38,342 nucleotides of DNA from Spirosoma fluviale (GCA_945883425.1 CAMCXM010000015.1:1-38342), one strand, 5' to 3'; shown: positions 25,327 to 33,259, numbered from the stretch's first letter. A program made the numbers and translations. Notes: generated from the letters alone by a model not told the origin.

Positions 25327-25686
25327 CTACCGGTCTTTTACTTTCAACTCCAATGCCTGAATCCGACGCTGTAGTTCCTGCATTTCCTGTTTGAGCTGAA
25401 TCGCCCATTTATCCTGTTCCTGTGGCATAGAATTCGGCCTGATGTATTTTTCCTCGGGTTCTGCGAGGAATCCCTTTTCTCCCGACGGCCGGTCGAAGAG
25501 CCAGTCCGCCGAAAGGTTTGGATTTGCCAGGAGAATTCGTTTTATGCTTTCGGCACTCAGCCCACCGTTCTTCTTCTGGGCTTTATTCAATGCGCCGTTT
25601 GCCAGTCCGCAACGGGCCGAAAACGAGCTGATGTTTTCGCCATTGCTTTCCAGAAACTGAATAATTCGTTCAACCAAACTTGCCAT
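25327..25686 (-). CDS. XRE-like helix-turn-helix regulator
   Basis: The 119-residue protein has an N-terminal Cro/XRE-like domain (about 1-68) of the kind seen in Bacteroidota phage-type repressors: LVERIIQFLESNGENISSFSARCGLANGALNKAQ, then SIKRILLANPNLSADWLF, where the last phrase is typical. A C-terminal amphipathic coiled coil (about 90-117, KWAIQLKQEMQELQRRIQALELKVKD) probably mediates dimerisation. It is divergent from the TerD operon. Inverted repeats with TCTAAT half-sites lie upstream of its own start and at the operon promoter, which suggests it controls both. The start codon sits within TGCCA-N8-TGGCA (25681-25698). Confidence 0.82.
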   Translation of the reverse strand: MASLVERIIQFLESNGENISSFSARCGLANGALNKAQKKNGGLSAESIKRILLANPNLSADWLFDRPSGEKGFLAEPEEKYIRPNSMPQEQDKWAIQLKQEMQELQRRIQALELKVKDR

Positions 25687-25713
25687 GTGTACGTGGCAGA
25701 GAGAGGATTGATG

Positions 25714-25733
25714 AATTAGACGTTCATCTAATT
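25714..25733. promoter_or_regulatory. Candidate operator in the regulator leader
   Basis: AATTAGA-CGTTCA-TCTAATT is a perfect 7-bp inverted repeat, 28 bases upstream of the regulator start. A loose promoter (TTTG at 25776-25779, 20-base spacer, TACTTTAC at 25748-25755, all read on the minus strand) would start transcription just before it, so bound protein could block the regulator's own expression. It shares TCTAAT half-sites with 25901-25930. Confidence 0.5.
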
Positions 25734-25761
25734 TTTCGGCTCTTTTTGTAAAGTAGCTCTA

Positions 25762-25896
25762 ATGCAGAACATGAGCAAACCAGCAAACGCAAAAGTTTGG
25801 ACCCTTTTCCTTTTCGGTCTGTTTTTCAAGGAGGTAAAGAAGATGGAATATTCACCTTATTCATGCCTAAAATTTCTAAACCAAATAAACAGATAG
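25762..25896 (+). CDS. Possible 44-residue small protein, doubtful
   Basis: ATG 25762 to TAG 25894-25896 encodes 44 residues with a hydrophobic middle (VWTLFLFGLFFKEVKK) and an aromatic C-terminal part. It is divergent from the XRE-type regulator, a place where small early genes are often found, but it also overlaps the regulator's presumed promoter. I recognise no family and could not confirm it as a gene. Confidence 0.25.
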   Translation: MQNMSKPANAKVWTLFLFGLFFKEVKKMEYSPYSCLKFLNQINR

Positions 25897-25900
25897 ATAA

Positions 25901-25930
25901 ATATCTAATTGTGTTTTGAATATTAGATAT
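25901..25930. promoter_or_regulatory. Candidate operator at the TerD operon promoter
   Basis: ATATCTAAT, a 12-base spacer and ATTAGATAT form a perfect 9-bp inverted repeat. It overlaps the -33 element of the operon promoter at 25915 and uses the same TCTAAT half-sites as the repeat in the regulator leader, in opposite arrangement. Binding here should block transcription of the ter operon. Confidence 0.5.
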
Positions 25931-25944
25931 ATATCTCATTTTTG
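25915..25944 (+). promoter_or_regulatory. Candidate promoter of the ter operon
   Basis: TTTG at 25915-25918, an 18-base spacer and CATTTTTG at 25937-25944. This fits the Bacteroidota consensus with one mismatch (C for T at the first base of the -7 element) and one base short in spacing. The leader to the first TerD start at 26083 would be about 135 bases, with no clear structure noted. Confidence 0.45.
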
Positions 25945-26082
25945 CATCCGATCCGGTAAAGCACTTTTCTTCCAGGCAGTATTTCCTACTAAGGGATGGA
26001 GTTGCATAAAGGATCCACCAATATTCTTTTAAAAAGTCGCATTCTCAAGTTGAACTCGGGAAACCAATTATTAAAATAATCT

Positions 26083-26661
26083 ATGTCAACAATTAACTTA
26101 GTAAAAGGCCAAAAAATTGAAATTGGATTAACAAAAGTAAGTATTGGACTAGGATGGACACCAAATGAAGGAACCGGGCACGATTTCGATCTTGATGCAT
26201 CTGCGTTCATGATTAATGAGAAAAGACTGATTCCAGGCGAGTCCTTCTTTGTTTTTTATGGGAACACAGATTCTGGTGATGGTGCCCTTCGACATACCGG
26301 TGACGATCCGACGGGTGGGAACAGTGCCGATGGGGATGATGAAATCATTGAAGTGGATCTGAAAAAGGTTGACCCTTCCGTGACGGAGATTTTGTTCGTT
26401 GTAACCATTCATGATGCTTTGAGCCGCAAACAAAATTTTGGGCAGGTGAGGGACAGCTACATCCGGATAGTAGATCATGCCTCTGGAAATGAAGTTGCCA
26501 AATATGAATTGGGAGAGGATTTCTCAATTGAAACCGCTGTTGAATTCGGGAGGTTATACCGAAACAATGGTGCTTGGAAATTTGAAGCATCAGGAATTGG
26601 ATACAGAGAGGATCTGTCCTTTTTCCTCTCAAAGTATTTCAAAGGGCAGATTATCAAGTAA
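26083..26661 (+). CDS. terD: TerD-family protein 1
   Basis: The 192-residue protein is a full TerD-domain protein: it opens with INLVKGQKIEI, then GLGWTPN, the acidic DFDLDASAFM (about 34-44), and the Ca2+-site loop GDDPTGGNSADGDDEIIEVDL (about 72-92), ending with RLYRNNGAWKFEASGIGY. TerD proteins are cytosolic beta-sandwich Ca2+-binding proteins of tellurite/metal-stress and phage-inhibition loci. It is the first gene of the long ter operon and the closest to canonical TerD/TerE of the three paralogues. The next gene starts 4 bases after its stop. Confidence 0.92.
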   Translation: MSTINLVKGQKIEIGLTKVSIGLGWTPNEGTGHDFDLDASAFMINEKRLIPGESFFVFYGNTDSGDGALRHTGDDPTGGNSADGDDEIIEVDLKKVDPSVTEILFVVTIHDALSRKQNFGQVRDSYIRIVDHASGNEVAKYELGEDFSIETAVEFGRLYRNNGAWKFEASGIGYREDLSFFLSKYFKGQIIK

Positions 26662-26665
26662 TTCT

Positions 26666-27358
26666 ATGTTCATTCTCGAAAAAGGGAAATCAAAGGAGTT
26701 AAGCATTTCCAAATTAAGAATTGGTTTGGGCTGGGAGCCTAATTTAGATGATTCACCTTTCCCTTTCGATCTGGATGTGTCAGCCTTTATGTTGGGGAGA
26801 AAAGGGAAGTTGCCAAAAGATGATTATTTGGTTTTCTACAATTCAGACGGCAGGGTTCTACCTAAAAAACTATTAAAGCTTGAATCACCGGATGAAGTAA
26901 AATATCCATCCTATATCGACGATGAAGGTGAAGAGGTAAGCTCGCATGAAAACTGGCGCCGAAGTACCCGGCCTGTCGATCCGGAATTTTCTGTTTACGG
27001 TTCCATTGATGATATGGAAGGAGTAGTGAGCGATGGCGGCGATGACGAAACTATGAACATCAATCTGGAAAAAGTTTCTGATGAAATCAAAGAGATTATC
27101 ATTGTCGCTAGCATTTATGACTACGTAAACCGCGATTATCAGAATTTCGGTCAAATTGATGAATCATACATTTCCATCTATAATGAGTTATCCAACTCCC
27201 CTGAACCAATTTATAAATACGAGTTGAACGAAGATTTTTCAGAAGATTCTGCTATCGAGTTCGTAAGAATTTTCAGAGAAGGTGCATTCTGGAAGGTAGA
27301 AGCGCTGGGAAATGGCCACAGTGATGGGCTTCAATCTATTATAAGCAAATACTATTAA
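26666..27358 (+). CDS. TerD-family protein 2 with an insertion
   Basis: I start this at ATG 26666, 4 bases after the preceding stop; the longer frame from 26477 lies inside TerD 1. The 230-residue protein has the TerD core GLGWEPN, DLDVSAFM and SDGGDDETMNINLEKV, but about 45 extra residues sit between the early strands and the acidic Ca2+ loop (about 65-110, rich in Asp/Glu and Arg). The N-terminus is shorter than normal (FILEKGKSKELSI). The insertion may create a separate binding surface. It lies between two other TerD genes and should share their Ca2+-dependent scaffolding role. Confidence 0.87.
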   Translation: MFILEKGKSKELSISKLRIGLGWEPNLDDSPFPFDLDVSAFMLGRKGKLPKDDYLVFYNSDGRVLPKKLLKLESPDEVKYPSYIDDEGEEVSSHENWRRSTRPVDPEFSVYGSIDDMEGVVSDGGDDETMNINLEKVSDEIKEIIIVASIYDYVNRDYQNFGQIDESYISIYNELSNSPEPIYKYELNEDFSEDSAIEFVRIFREGAFWKVEALGNGHSDGLQSIISKYY

Positions 27359-27369
27359 TTTTAAATAAT

Positions 27370-28053
27370 ATGTCAGTTATAAGTTTAGTAAAAGGTCAGA
27401 AAATAGACCTTAGAAAAAGTTCAGGCGAGGCCCTGACGAATTTTTGCGTGGGCGTAAACTGGGGCGCAATTGAAACCTACAAGCCTGGTTTTATGGGCAT
27501 CGGGCAAAAGAAGGTAATTGAAGATGTCGATCTGGATTTGAGTTGCATTCTGATTAATGCTCAGGGGCAAATGATCGACTGGATCTATTCTCCTGATTAC
27601 AATGCCTATCTCTCCCAGAAAAATCTCCCGCTCGGAAAACTATCAACAAACGACAAGGCACTGATTCACAGCGGCGATGACAGAACCGGTGACATTGGAG
27701 GCGATGATGGCCTCGACAATGAAATCATCAGCATAGACTTGAACCGGGTCAGTAATCAGGTGGACAAGATTTTTTTCTTTCTGAACATCTACCTGAAACA
27801 GGGACAAAACTTCGATTTCTCCCATGTGCCTTTTGCGAAAATACGCATGTATGAGGGTACACCTAAAAAAGTAGTCAATGTTCATTCCAGTTACGACATC
27901 GTGACCAATTCCGATTACCGGGGAACGAGAGCATTGATACTCGCAAAGCTTTACAGAAAAAATGCTGAATGGAAATTCGATGCCATCGGCGAGCCAACCG
28001 AGGACGAACTATTTCTGCAAACCATTCAAAGAATATTAAACCATTTCGTATGA
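27370..28053 (+). CDS. TerD-family protein 3 (TerZ-like)
   Basis: The 227-residue protein starts with ISLVKGQKIDL like TerD 1, then GVNWGAIE, a short insertion, DVDLDLSCIL, and the acidic loop GDDRTGDIGGDDGLDNEIISIDLNRV near 98-124. The NWG and DLDLS wording resembles TerZ/TerX-type members rather than TerD/E. The stop overlaps the next gene's start as ATGA (28050-28053), so translation is coupled to the first vWA protein, in line with TerD and TerY proteins acting together. Confidence 0.88.
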   Translation: MSVISLVKGQKIDLRKSSGEALTNFCVGVNWGAIETYKPGFMGIGQKKVIEDVDLDLSCILINAQGQMIDWIYSPDYNAYLSQKNLPLGKLSTNDKALIHSGDDRTGDIGGDDGLDNEIISIDLNRVSNQVDKIFFFLNIYLKQGQNFDFSHVPFAKIRMYEGTPKKVVNVHSSYDIVTNSDYRGTRALILAKLYRKNAEWKFDAIGEPTEDELFLQTIQRILNHFV

Positions 28054-28688
28054 GAAGATTACCCGTATACCTCCTGCTGGATACCTCCGGCTCCATGATG
28101 GGCGAGCCCATCGAGTCAGTAAAAAATGGCGTTCAGACCATGGTATCTGCCCTGAGGCAGGATCCCTATGCGCTGGAAACAGCCTACCTGAGCATCATAA
28201 CCTTCAACTCCACAGCCAATCAGCTTGTGCCGCTGACCGAGCTGACCAGTTTTCAGACGCCGCAGCTGGATGCTTCCGGCACGACTTCTTTCGGTGCTGC
28301 CCTGAGCCTGATTGCCAGTGTGGCCCAAACGGAAGTAAAAAAAACCACTGCTGAAGCCAAGGGAGACTGGAAACCCATTGTCTTCATTATGACGGATGGT
28401 ATGCCAACCGATGACTGGCAGAAAGGGCTGGCTGATTTTCAGAAACAGAAATGGGGCATGGTGGTGGCCTGCGCTGCCGGCCAGGCGGTTGATACTTCCA
28501 TTCTCAAGCAAATAACAGAAATAGTGGTGCAGCTTGATACCGCAGACTCTGCTTCTTTCAAGGCTTTCTTTAAATGGGTTTCAGCTTCCATTAGTACCAG
28601 CAGCGCCAAAATTGAAGAGGGTGCAAAAGAAGTTGGCGGACTTAGTGAACTGCCACCACCACCACCAGAAGTTAATGTTGTGGTGTAA
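28050..28688 (+). CDS. terY: TerY-like vWA protein 1
   Basis: This 212-residue protein is a stand-alone von Willebrand factor A domain. The MIDAS is complete: DTSGSM (Asp11, Ser13, Ser15), Thr79 in SGTTSFG, and Asp116 in MTDGMPTD. The end has a Pro-rich tail (ELPPPPPEVNVVV), also found in vWA 3 and, from memory, in TerY proteins in general; it may be an interaction tag. TerY proteins are thought to bring metal-dependent assembly to ter systems. The start overlaps TerD 3 by 4 bases, ahead of which a longer frame from 27969 is an artefact. It overlaps vWA 2 by one base (TAATG). Confidence 0.9.
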   Translation: MRRLPVYLLLDTSGSMMGEPIESVKNGVQTMVSALRQDPYALETAYLSIITFNSTANQLVPLTELTSFQTPQLDASGTTSFGAALSLIASVAQTEVKKTTAEAKGDWKPIVFIMTDGMPTDDWQKGLADFQKQKWGMVVACAAGQAVDTSILKQITEIVVQLDTADSASFKAFFKWVSASISTSSAKIEEGAKEVGGLSELPPPPPEVNVVV

Positions 28689-29299
28689 TGGTTAGAAGAC
28701 TTCTGGTTTACTTATTACTGGACACTTCGGGTTCCATGAAGGGTGCGCCGGTTGAATCGATAAAGCTTGGGATTGACAACATGCTAAGCTCCTTAAAGAT
28801 GGACCCTTTTGCGCTTGAAAATCTGAACCTGTCCATCATAACCTTTGATCGAGAAGTAAATGAAACTCTGCCTATGACAAAATTGGAAGGATTGGTATTA
28901 CCGGAAATGAAAGCAAATGAAATCAACCTATCCAATTTAGGGATGGCATTAGAATTTTTGTATAGAAGATGTGACCAGGAATTAATCAGGTCGACTTCAA
29001 CAACAAGAGGAGATTGGAAGCCCTTGCTTTTTTTATTGTCTTCGAAAGAGCCAAGTGATCTGGCAAAGTATAGGGAAATAATACCGAAAGTAAAATCACT
29101 TGGGTTTCGACATATCATAGCATGTGCTGCCGGATTAAAAGCAAATCCTGATTCTTTAAAACTGCTTACAAAAAAAGTTGTGCAACTGGGTAATTCAGAC
29201 AGCCATTCATTCAGGCAGTTTTTCAAATGGGTTTCTGAAATTATTTGTAAAACTCTGTTTCCATCAGAAAGTATATGGCCTTACTCAGCAAAAATTTGA
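28688..29299 (+). CDS. TerY-like vWA protein 2 with degenerate MIDAS
   Basis: The 203-residue paralogue keeps DTSGSM near 12-17 but the metal-binding third motif is lost: where the others read TDG, this one has SSK (118-120), and the Thr loop reads LSNLG. The Pro-rich tail is replaced by KTLFPSESIWPYSAKI. It should be unable to form a normal MIDAS and may act as a regulator or decoy for its siblings. It is more AT-rich than vWA 1. The ATG shares one base with the preceding stop. A frameshift or assembly error near the tail cannot be excluded, but the frame is open throughout. Confidence 0.85.
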   Translation: MVRRLLVYLLLDTSGSMKGAPVESIKLGIDNMLSSLKMDPFALENLNLSIITFDREVNETLPMTKLEGLVLPEMKANEINLSNLGMALEFLYRRCDQELIRSTSTTRGDWKPLLFLLSSKEPSDLAKYREIIPKVKSLGFRHIIACAAGLKANPDSLKLLTKKVVQLGNSDSHSFRQFFKWVSEIICKTLFPSESIWPYSAKI

Positions 29300-29306
29300 T
29301 TTAACA

Positions 29307-29945
29307 ATGGTTAGAAGACTGCCGGTTTATTTATTGCTGGATACCTCTGGTTCCATGCGGGGAGAACCCATTGAATCTGTAAAAGTGGGAATAGAGGCCA
29401 TGGTGAGTTCGCTCAGGAAAGATCCCTTTGCGCTGGAATCCGTTCACCTTTCCATCATCACATTTGACAAAGAAATAAAAGAAATACTTCCTCTTACCGA
29501 GCTGGAAAATCTGACCTTACCGGAAATCACTACGCCAGAAAGCGGACCTACGCACCTTGGAATGGCCCTCGAGCTTTTATATGAAAAGTGTAATAAGGAT
29601 TTAATCCGGGGAACGCCAGACCAAAAAGGAGACTGGAAACCTCTTTTGTTTATCATGACGGATGGTAAGCCGGGCGATATGATGAAATATAATGAATTTA
29701 TACCCAAGATTAAATCTTTGGGTTTTGGAAGCATTGTTGGCTGCGCCGCAGGACCCAAAGCAAGTCAGGAAGCACTAAAATTATTAACCGATAATGTGGT
29801 ACACCTCGACACAACCGACAGCAATACATTTTCTCAATTCTTCAAATGGGTTTCGGCGTCTGTTAGTATCGGAAACAAAAGCCAGGGATTGGCTGAAAGC
29901 ACTGAATTACCTCCACCACCTGCAGATGTTCATTTAGTTATCTAA
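29307..29945 (+). CDS. TerY-like vWA protein 3
   Basis: I start this at ATG 29307, 7 bases after vWA 2, giving a 212-residue protein whose N-terminus (MVRRLPVYLLLDTSGSMRGEP) matches its paralogues; the longer open frame from 29178 lies in vWA 2. The MIDAS is complete (DTSGSM, Thr in SGPTHLG, Asp in MTDGKPGD). It has the Pro-rich tail ELPPPPADVHLVI like vWA 1. vWA 2 and vWA 3 are closest to each other (shared DPFALE, LSIITFD and LGMALE), so they probably come from a local duplication with later decay of vWA 2. Confidence 0.9.
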   Translation: MVRRLPVYLLLDTSGSMRGEPIESVKVGIEAMVSSLRKDPFALESVHLSIITFDKEIKEILPLTELENLTLPEITTPESGPTHLGMALELLYEKCNKDLIRGTPDQKGDWKPLLFIMTDGKPGDMMKYNEFIPKIKSLGFGSIVGCAAGPKASQEALKLLTDNVVHLDTTDSNTFSQFFKWVSASVSIGNKSQGLAESTELPPPPADVHLVI

Positions 29946-29949
29946 ATCA

Positions 29950-30699
29950 ATGGATGTGAATTTAAAATCCCCGGGATTAATCGATGTCAACCTGAAACCC
30001 GGAGAAATTTTCTTGGGAGAACGGGGGTCAATGTCTTTTTGTGAAGGAGGAATAAAAATGTCTCCAATTGAAACTTCACTATTCAAGTCGATAAAAAGAA
30101 AGATGAGTGGCGAGTCTTTTTTTTCGATTGTAAAATTTGAAAACAAGTCGAGTACAATTCAAAACTTAAAGCTTAGATATGACACACAGCAAGGTGCCTG
30201 GTTCCATCATAATAGTACAAATACCGATATTGTATATATTGATCTATCGAAAGTTAACGGAGACCTGATAATTAAGTCCGGTTCATTTTTTGCAGCGTCA
30301 AGCGGTATTAAGGTTGATGTTTTTTTCGACAAAAGCTGGGGAAGGACACTTTTCGGATTTGGAAAGTTATTTAAACAGAGATTGTCAGGAAATGGAGCTG
30401 TTTTTATTCAAAAAAACAGATGGCAAATACTTAATGAAGTTACTGTACTGAGCTCAAGATCAATAGTAATTGATCCAAAAGAGGTATATGCTTATCCCTT
30501 AAATTCCCTATCATTAAAGGGTGGTTTTTCGTTCTCGAACTTTTTAACTGGCGAAGGTTTTGCGAGCTACACTTTTATAGGACCTGCTACAATTTACACA
30601 TACAAAAACAAACCAGTTGAATTTGACTTATCCGATTTATCGTTTTTCGATTACATTAAAATTGGGTTTGTCATATTAATCATACTTTCATTTTTCTAG
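29950..30699 (+). CDS. AIM24-like protein with a C-terminal membrane helix
   Basis: The 249-residue protein looks like the AIM24/TRAP-like family: GERGSMSFCEGGIKM, MSGESFFSIVKFEN, VYIDLSKVNGDLIIKSGSFFAASSGIKVDV and LSGNGAVFIQ fit its repeated beta fold. Unlike typical members it ends in a membrane helix (about 230-248, IKIGFVILIILSFF). AIM24 proteins have no firmly known function in bacteria; in mitochondria they affect membrane organisation. The gene sits between two vWA genes, 4 bases after vWA 3 and 11 bases before vWA 4, so it belongs to the operon. It is AT-rich relative to its neighbours, hinting at separate recruitment. Confidence 0.7.
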   Translation: MDVNLKSPGLIDVNLKPGEIFLGERGSMSFCEGGIKMSPIETSLFKSIKRKMSGESFFSIVKFENKSSTIQNLKLRYDTQQGAWFHHNSTNTDIVYIDLSKVNGDLIIKSGSFFAASSGIKVDVFFDKSWGRTLFGFGKLFKQRLSGNGAVFIQKNRWQILNEVTVLSSRSIVIDPKEVYAYPLNSLSLKGGFSFSNFLTGEGFASYTFIGPATIYTYKNKPVEFDLSDLSFFDYIKIGFVILIILSFF

Positions 30700-30710
30700 G
30701 AAATTTCCGA

Positions 30711-31757
30711 ATGAGAAGACTACCCGTTTATTTTCTGATTGATGTCTCAGAGTCCATGGCCGGAGAGCCACTTGAACAGGTTCAGGAGGGAATTGCGGCC
30801 ATCGTTAAAGAACTTCGTGCCGATCCGTATGCGCTGGAAACCGTCTGGATGGGCATTATTGTATTCGCAGGAAAGGCAAAAACAATTATGCCACTCACCG
30901 ATATCATCCAGTTCTATCCCGTAAAACTACCTTTGGGATCAGGGACGAATCTGGGTGAAGGCTTGCATGCTCTTGAGGCGGAACTCAACAAATCCCTGGT
31001 AAAAACAACACCTGACTCCAAAGGGGATTGGAAGCCCATCGTTTTCTTATTTACAGACGGGCGCCCAACCGATAATCCCAAAGCAGCGATTGAAAACTGG
31101 AAAAAGAAATATGGAAGCAGTTCCTTCTTTATCAGCATTTCTTTCGGAAACAACACTGACTCTGAACTACTATCCAGCATTTCAGAAAACAATCTGACTT
31201 TTGATGCCACAGATAAAAGCACATTCAACAAGTTTTTTAAATGGGTAACTGCCAGCATCAAATCTACCAGCCAAAGCATTGCAGATGGGAATAACCAGAT
31301 TATTGATTTATCGAAAGACCCAAATAAGGTTATCAGCAAAAATCTGGGGAAATCAGGAGCACAAATTGATGAAAACGTAGCGGTATTTCTTGCCAAATGT
31401 CAGAATACCAGGAAACCATATCTGATAAAGTACACCAAAACATTAAAGCAATCCGAAATACCGGAATTTGATTTTGAGACGTTATACTTCAGACTTAATG
31501 GCGCTTTTTCTGTTGATGAAGAATCGTACGCTGAATTAAGCGATAGCAGCCCAAGCGGCAAGCATATTTCAACAGAAGAACTGATGGGCTTTCCAACATG
31601 CCCGCATTGTGGCAATCAATTCGGATTTTCTACCTGCGCTTGTGGTAACATCCTGTGTACAGGAGATGAAGAGATTACTTCATGCCCATGGTGTAATGTA
31701 CAGGCAAAATTCGGATTTGAAGATGGACATATTAACCTAAACCGATCACGAGGGTAA
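30711..31757 (+). CDS. vWA protein 4 with Cys-rich C-terminal domain (TerY-P triad)
   Basis: The 348-residue protein has an N-terminal vWA domain (about 1-185) with an intact MIDAS in slightly different wording: DVSESM (Asp11), GSGTNLG and FTDGRPTD. A linker and a C-terminal metal-binding domain follow, with Cys297, Cys300, Cys309, Cys311, Cys316, Cys325 and Cys328 (CPHC, CAC, CTGD and CPWC). This is the TerY-type vWA of the TerY-P triad described for ter systems, always next to a PP2C phosphatase and a kinase, as here. The stop shares one base with the phosphatase start (TAATG). Confidence 0.88.
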   Translation: MRRLPVYFLIDVSESMAGEPLEQVQEGIAAIVKELRADPYALETVWMGIIVFAGKAKTIMPLTDIIQFYPVKLPLGSGTNLGEGLHALEAELNKSLVKTTPDSKGDWKPIVFLFTDGRPTDNPKAAIENWKKKYGSSSFFISISFGNNTDSELLSSISENNLTFDATDKSTFNKFFKWVTASIKSTSQSIADGNNQIIDLSKDPNKVISKNLGKSGAQIDENVAVFLAKCQNTRKPYLIKYTKTLKQSEIPEFDFETLYFRLNGAFSVDEESYAELSDSSPSGKHISTEELMGFPTCPHCGNQFGFSTCACGNILCTGDEEITSCPWCNVQAKFGFEDGHINLNRSRG

Positions 31758-33259
31758 TGAATATAGATTTAAAACAATACATAATTTCTGTCCTTCATTT
31801 TGATCTCAAACTCAAAACGGAAGAGATCCAGACTGAGGCGGTTGATTTATTATTCACCGAATTCTCTAATGACAAAGGTAAAATCAGTGTTGATGAAATC
31901 AGGAGATTATACACAGAGTTAACATCCAGAAAAGAAAATACTGAGGCAACTGAAAAGACTTATTCAGAACCTGTTCCGGAGATTCTTGCAGAACCTCTTC
32001 CGGAAATTTCCGTGAGTGTAATGCAGGATAAACCGGTTGAAAAAAAGGACACTGTCATTCCTAAAAATATTCCAGGCAAACCCATCCTGCTGCCCAATGC
32101 CAAAGTGAATGAAAAATACCAAGCAACCCTTCCATTAATAGAAAATGGACTAGGTGGCATTATGGTGTTAAACATTTCAGGTCTGGAAGAAGTGGGCCTG
32201 CAATCAGAACCGAATGGACTGATAATTGCCGGAATTCCAAAAGTGGCAGGCGATTTCAGCTTTGTGATGGAATACAAACACAAAGAAGAGTCTGAGAACA
32301 GGCCGAGTTTGCACCGGAAATTATCCATTTACATCAATCCGGATCCAAGATCTCTTTGGGTTGAAATAGAACCTGATCCGGAATCCCTTTTTCCCAAAAC
32401 ACATATTGCACATTCCGAATTGCAATACCATGAAAAAGAGGCAGTAGGTGCAAGTAAGCGTGGACGTAGCCATGCAAAAGATGCCAAGTTTCGTGATGAT
32501 CATTTTGAAATGATGGTGGATCCTGCTTCGGATTGGCTGGCAATTACCGTCTCAGACGGGGCAGGAAGTGCAAAATATTCCAGAGAAGGATCCAAGATCT
32601 TTTGCCAGACAGTTTTAGCCGAAATTTTTTCGGGCGATAACAGAAAACACCTGGATGCAGCTTCAAAATTTATTGAAGAGGGGGATGCAGAGCAGCGTGA
32701 AAAAGAGCTGAAAAAAGAACTGTATTTCCTGATTGGCAATGCCCTCCTGAAAAGCTATAAAGAGGTGGAGGAGACGGCAAACCTGAATGCAGCTGTTGTA
32801 AAAGATTTCTCCTGCACTTTCATTGTTTCATTGATTAAAAAGGTTCGGGACGGCTGGTTTATTATAGGATTTTGGGTAGGCGATGGCGGCATCGGAATCT
32901 ATTTTGAGGATAAAGAACCTCAGATTTTAGGGCAGCCCGATTCCGGTGAATTCTCGGGCCAAACCCGGTTCATAACCATGCCTGAGATTTTAAAAAACGC
33001 CGAAGAAATATTCGGCCGCATAAAGGTGTCGAGAGTTGATGATTTCAAAGGACTGGTATTGATGACCGATGGAATCAGCGATGCCTGGTTTCATACCGAC
33101 GCCAACTTATTCAAAAAAGAAAAGTGGGATGAGTTATGGCTCGATATCCAAAGCAAACGAGGCGAGAAAAGCAGCCTGAATTCCATTGAACTTCTCGAAT
33201 GGCTGGACTTCTGGGTGAAGGGTGAATACGACGACAGAACCATTGTAATTCTTCAATAG
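31757..33259 (+). CDS. PP2C-family protein phosphatase of the TerY-P triad
   Basis: The 500-residue protein has a C-terminal PPM/PP2C domain (about 233-500): GRSHAKDAKFRDDHF, then VSDGAGSA (266-272), DFSCTFIVSLI (350-360), VGDGG (374-378), MTDGISDAW (436-444) and YDDRTIVIL (491-499), so the metal-binding Asp residues are present. In front is an Ig-like segment of the He_PIG type (about 108-178), and the N-terminus (1-60) is helical with a degenerate EF-hand-like loop (SNDKGKISVDEI, lacking the first Asp). It should dephosphorylate targets of the neighbouring kinase. The ATG shares one base with the vWA 4 stop; the kinase starts 4 bases downstream. Confidence 0.88.
   Translation: MNIDLKQYIISVLHFDLKLKTEEIQTEAVDLLFTEFSNDKGKISVDEIRRLYTELTSRKENTEATEKTYSEPVPEILAEPLPEISVSVMQDKPVEKKDTVIPKNIPGKPILLPNAKVNEKYQATLPLIENGLGGIMVLNISGLEEVGLQSEPNGLIIAGIPKVAGDFSFVMEYKHKEESENRPSLHRKLSIYINPDPRSLWVEIEPDPESLFPKTHIAHSELQYHEKEAVGASKRGRSHAKDAKFRDDHFEMMVDPASDWLAITVSDGAGSAKYSREGSKIFCQTVLAEIFSGDNRKHLDAASKFIEEGDAEQREKELKKELYFLIGNALLKSYKEVEETANLNAAVVKDFSCTFIVSLIKKVRDGWFIIGFWVGDGGIGIYFEDKEPQILGQPDSGEFSGQTRFITMPEILKNAEEIFGRIKVSRVDDFKGLVLMTDGISDAWFHTDANLFKKEKWDELWLDIQSKRGEKSSLNSIELLEWLDFWVKGEYDDRTIVILQ

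Noticed and set aside
27969-28052. Longer N-terminus for the first vWA protein
   Set aside because: The extra residues are a shadow of the TerD 3 end; ATG 28050 gives the same N-terminus as the other vWA proteins and a 4-base coupling overlap.
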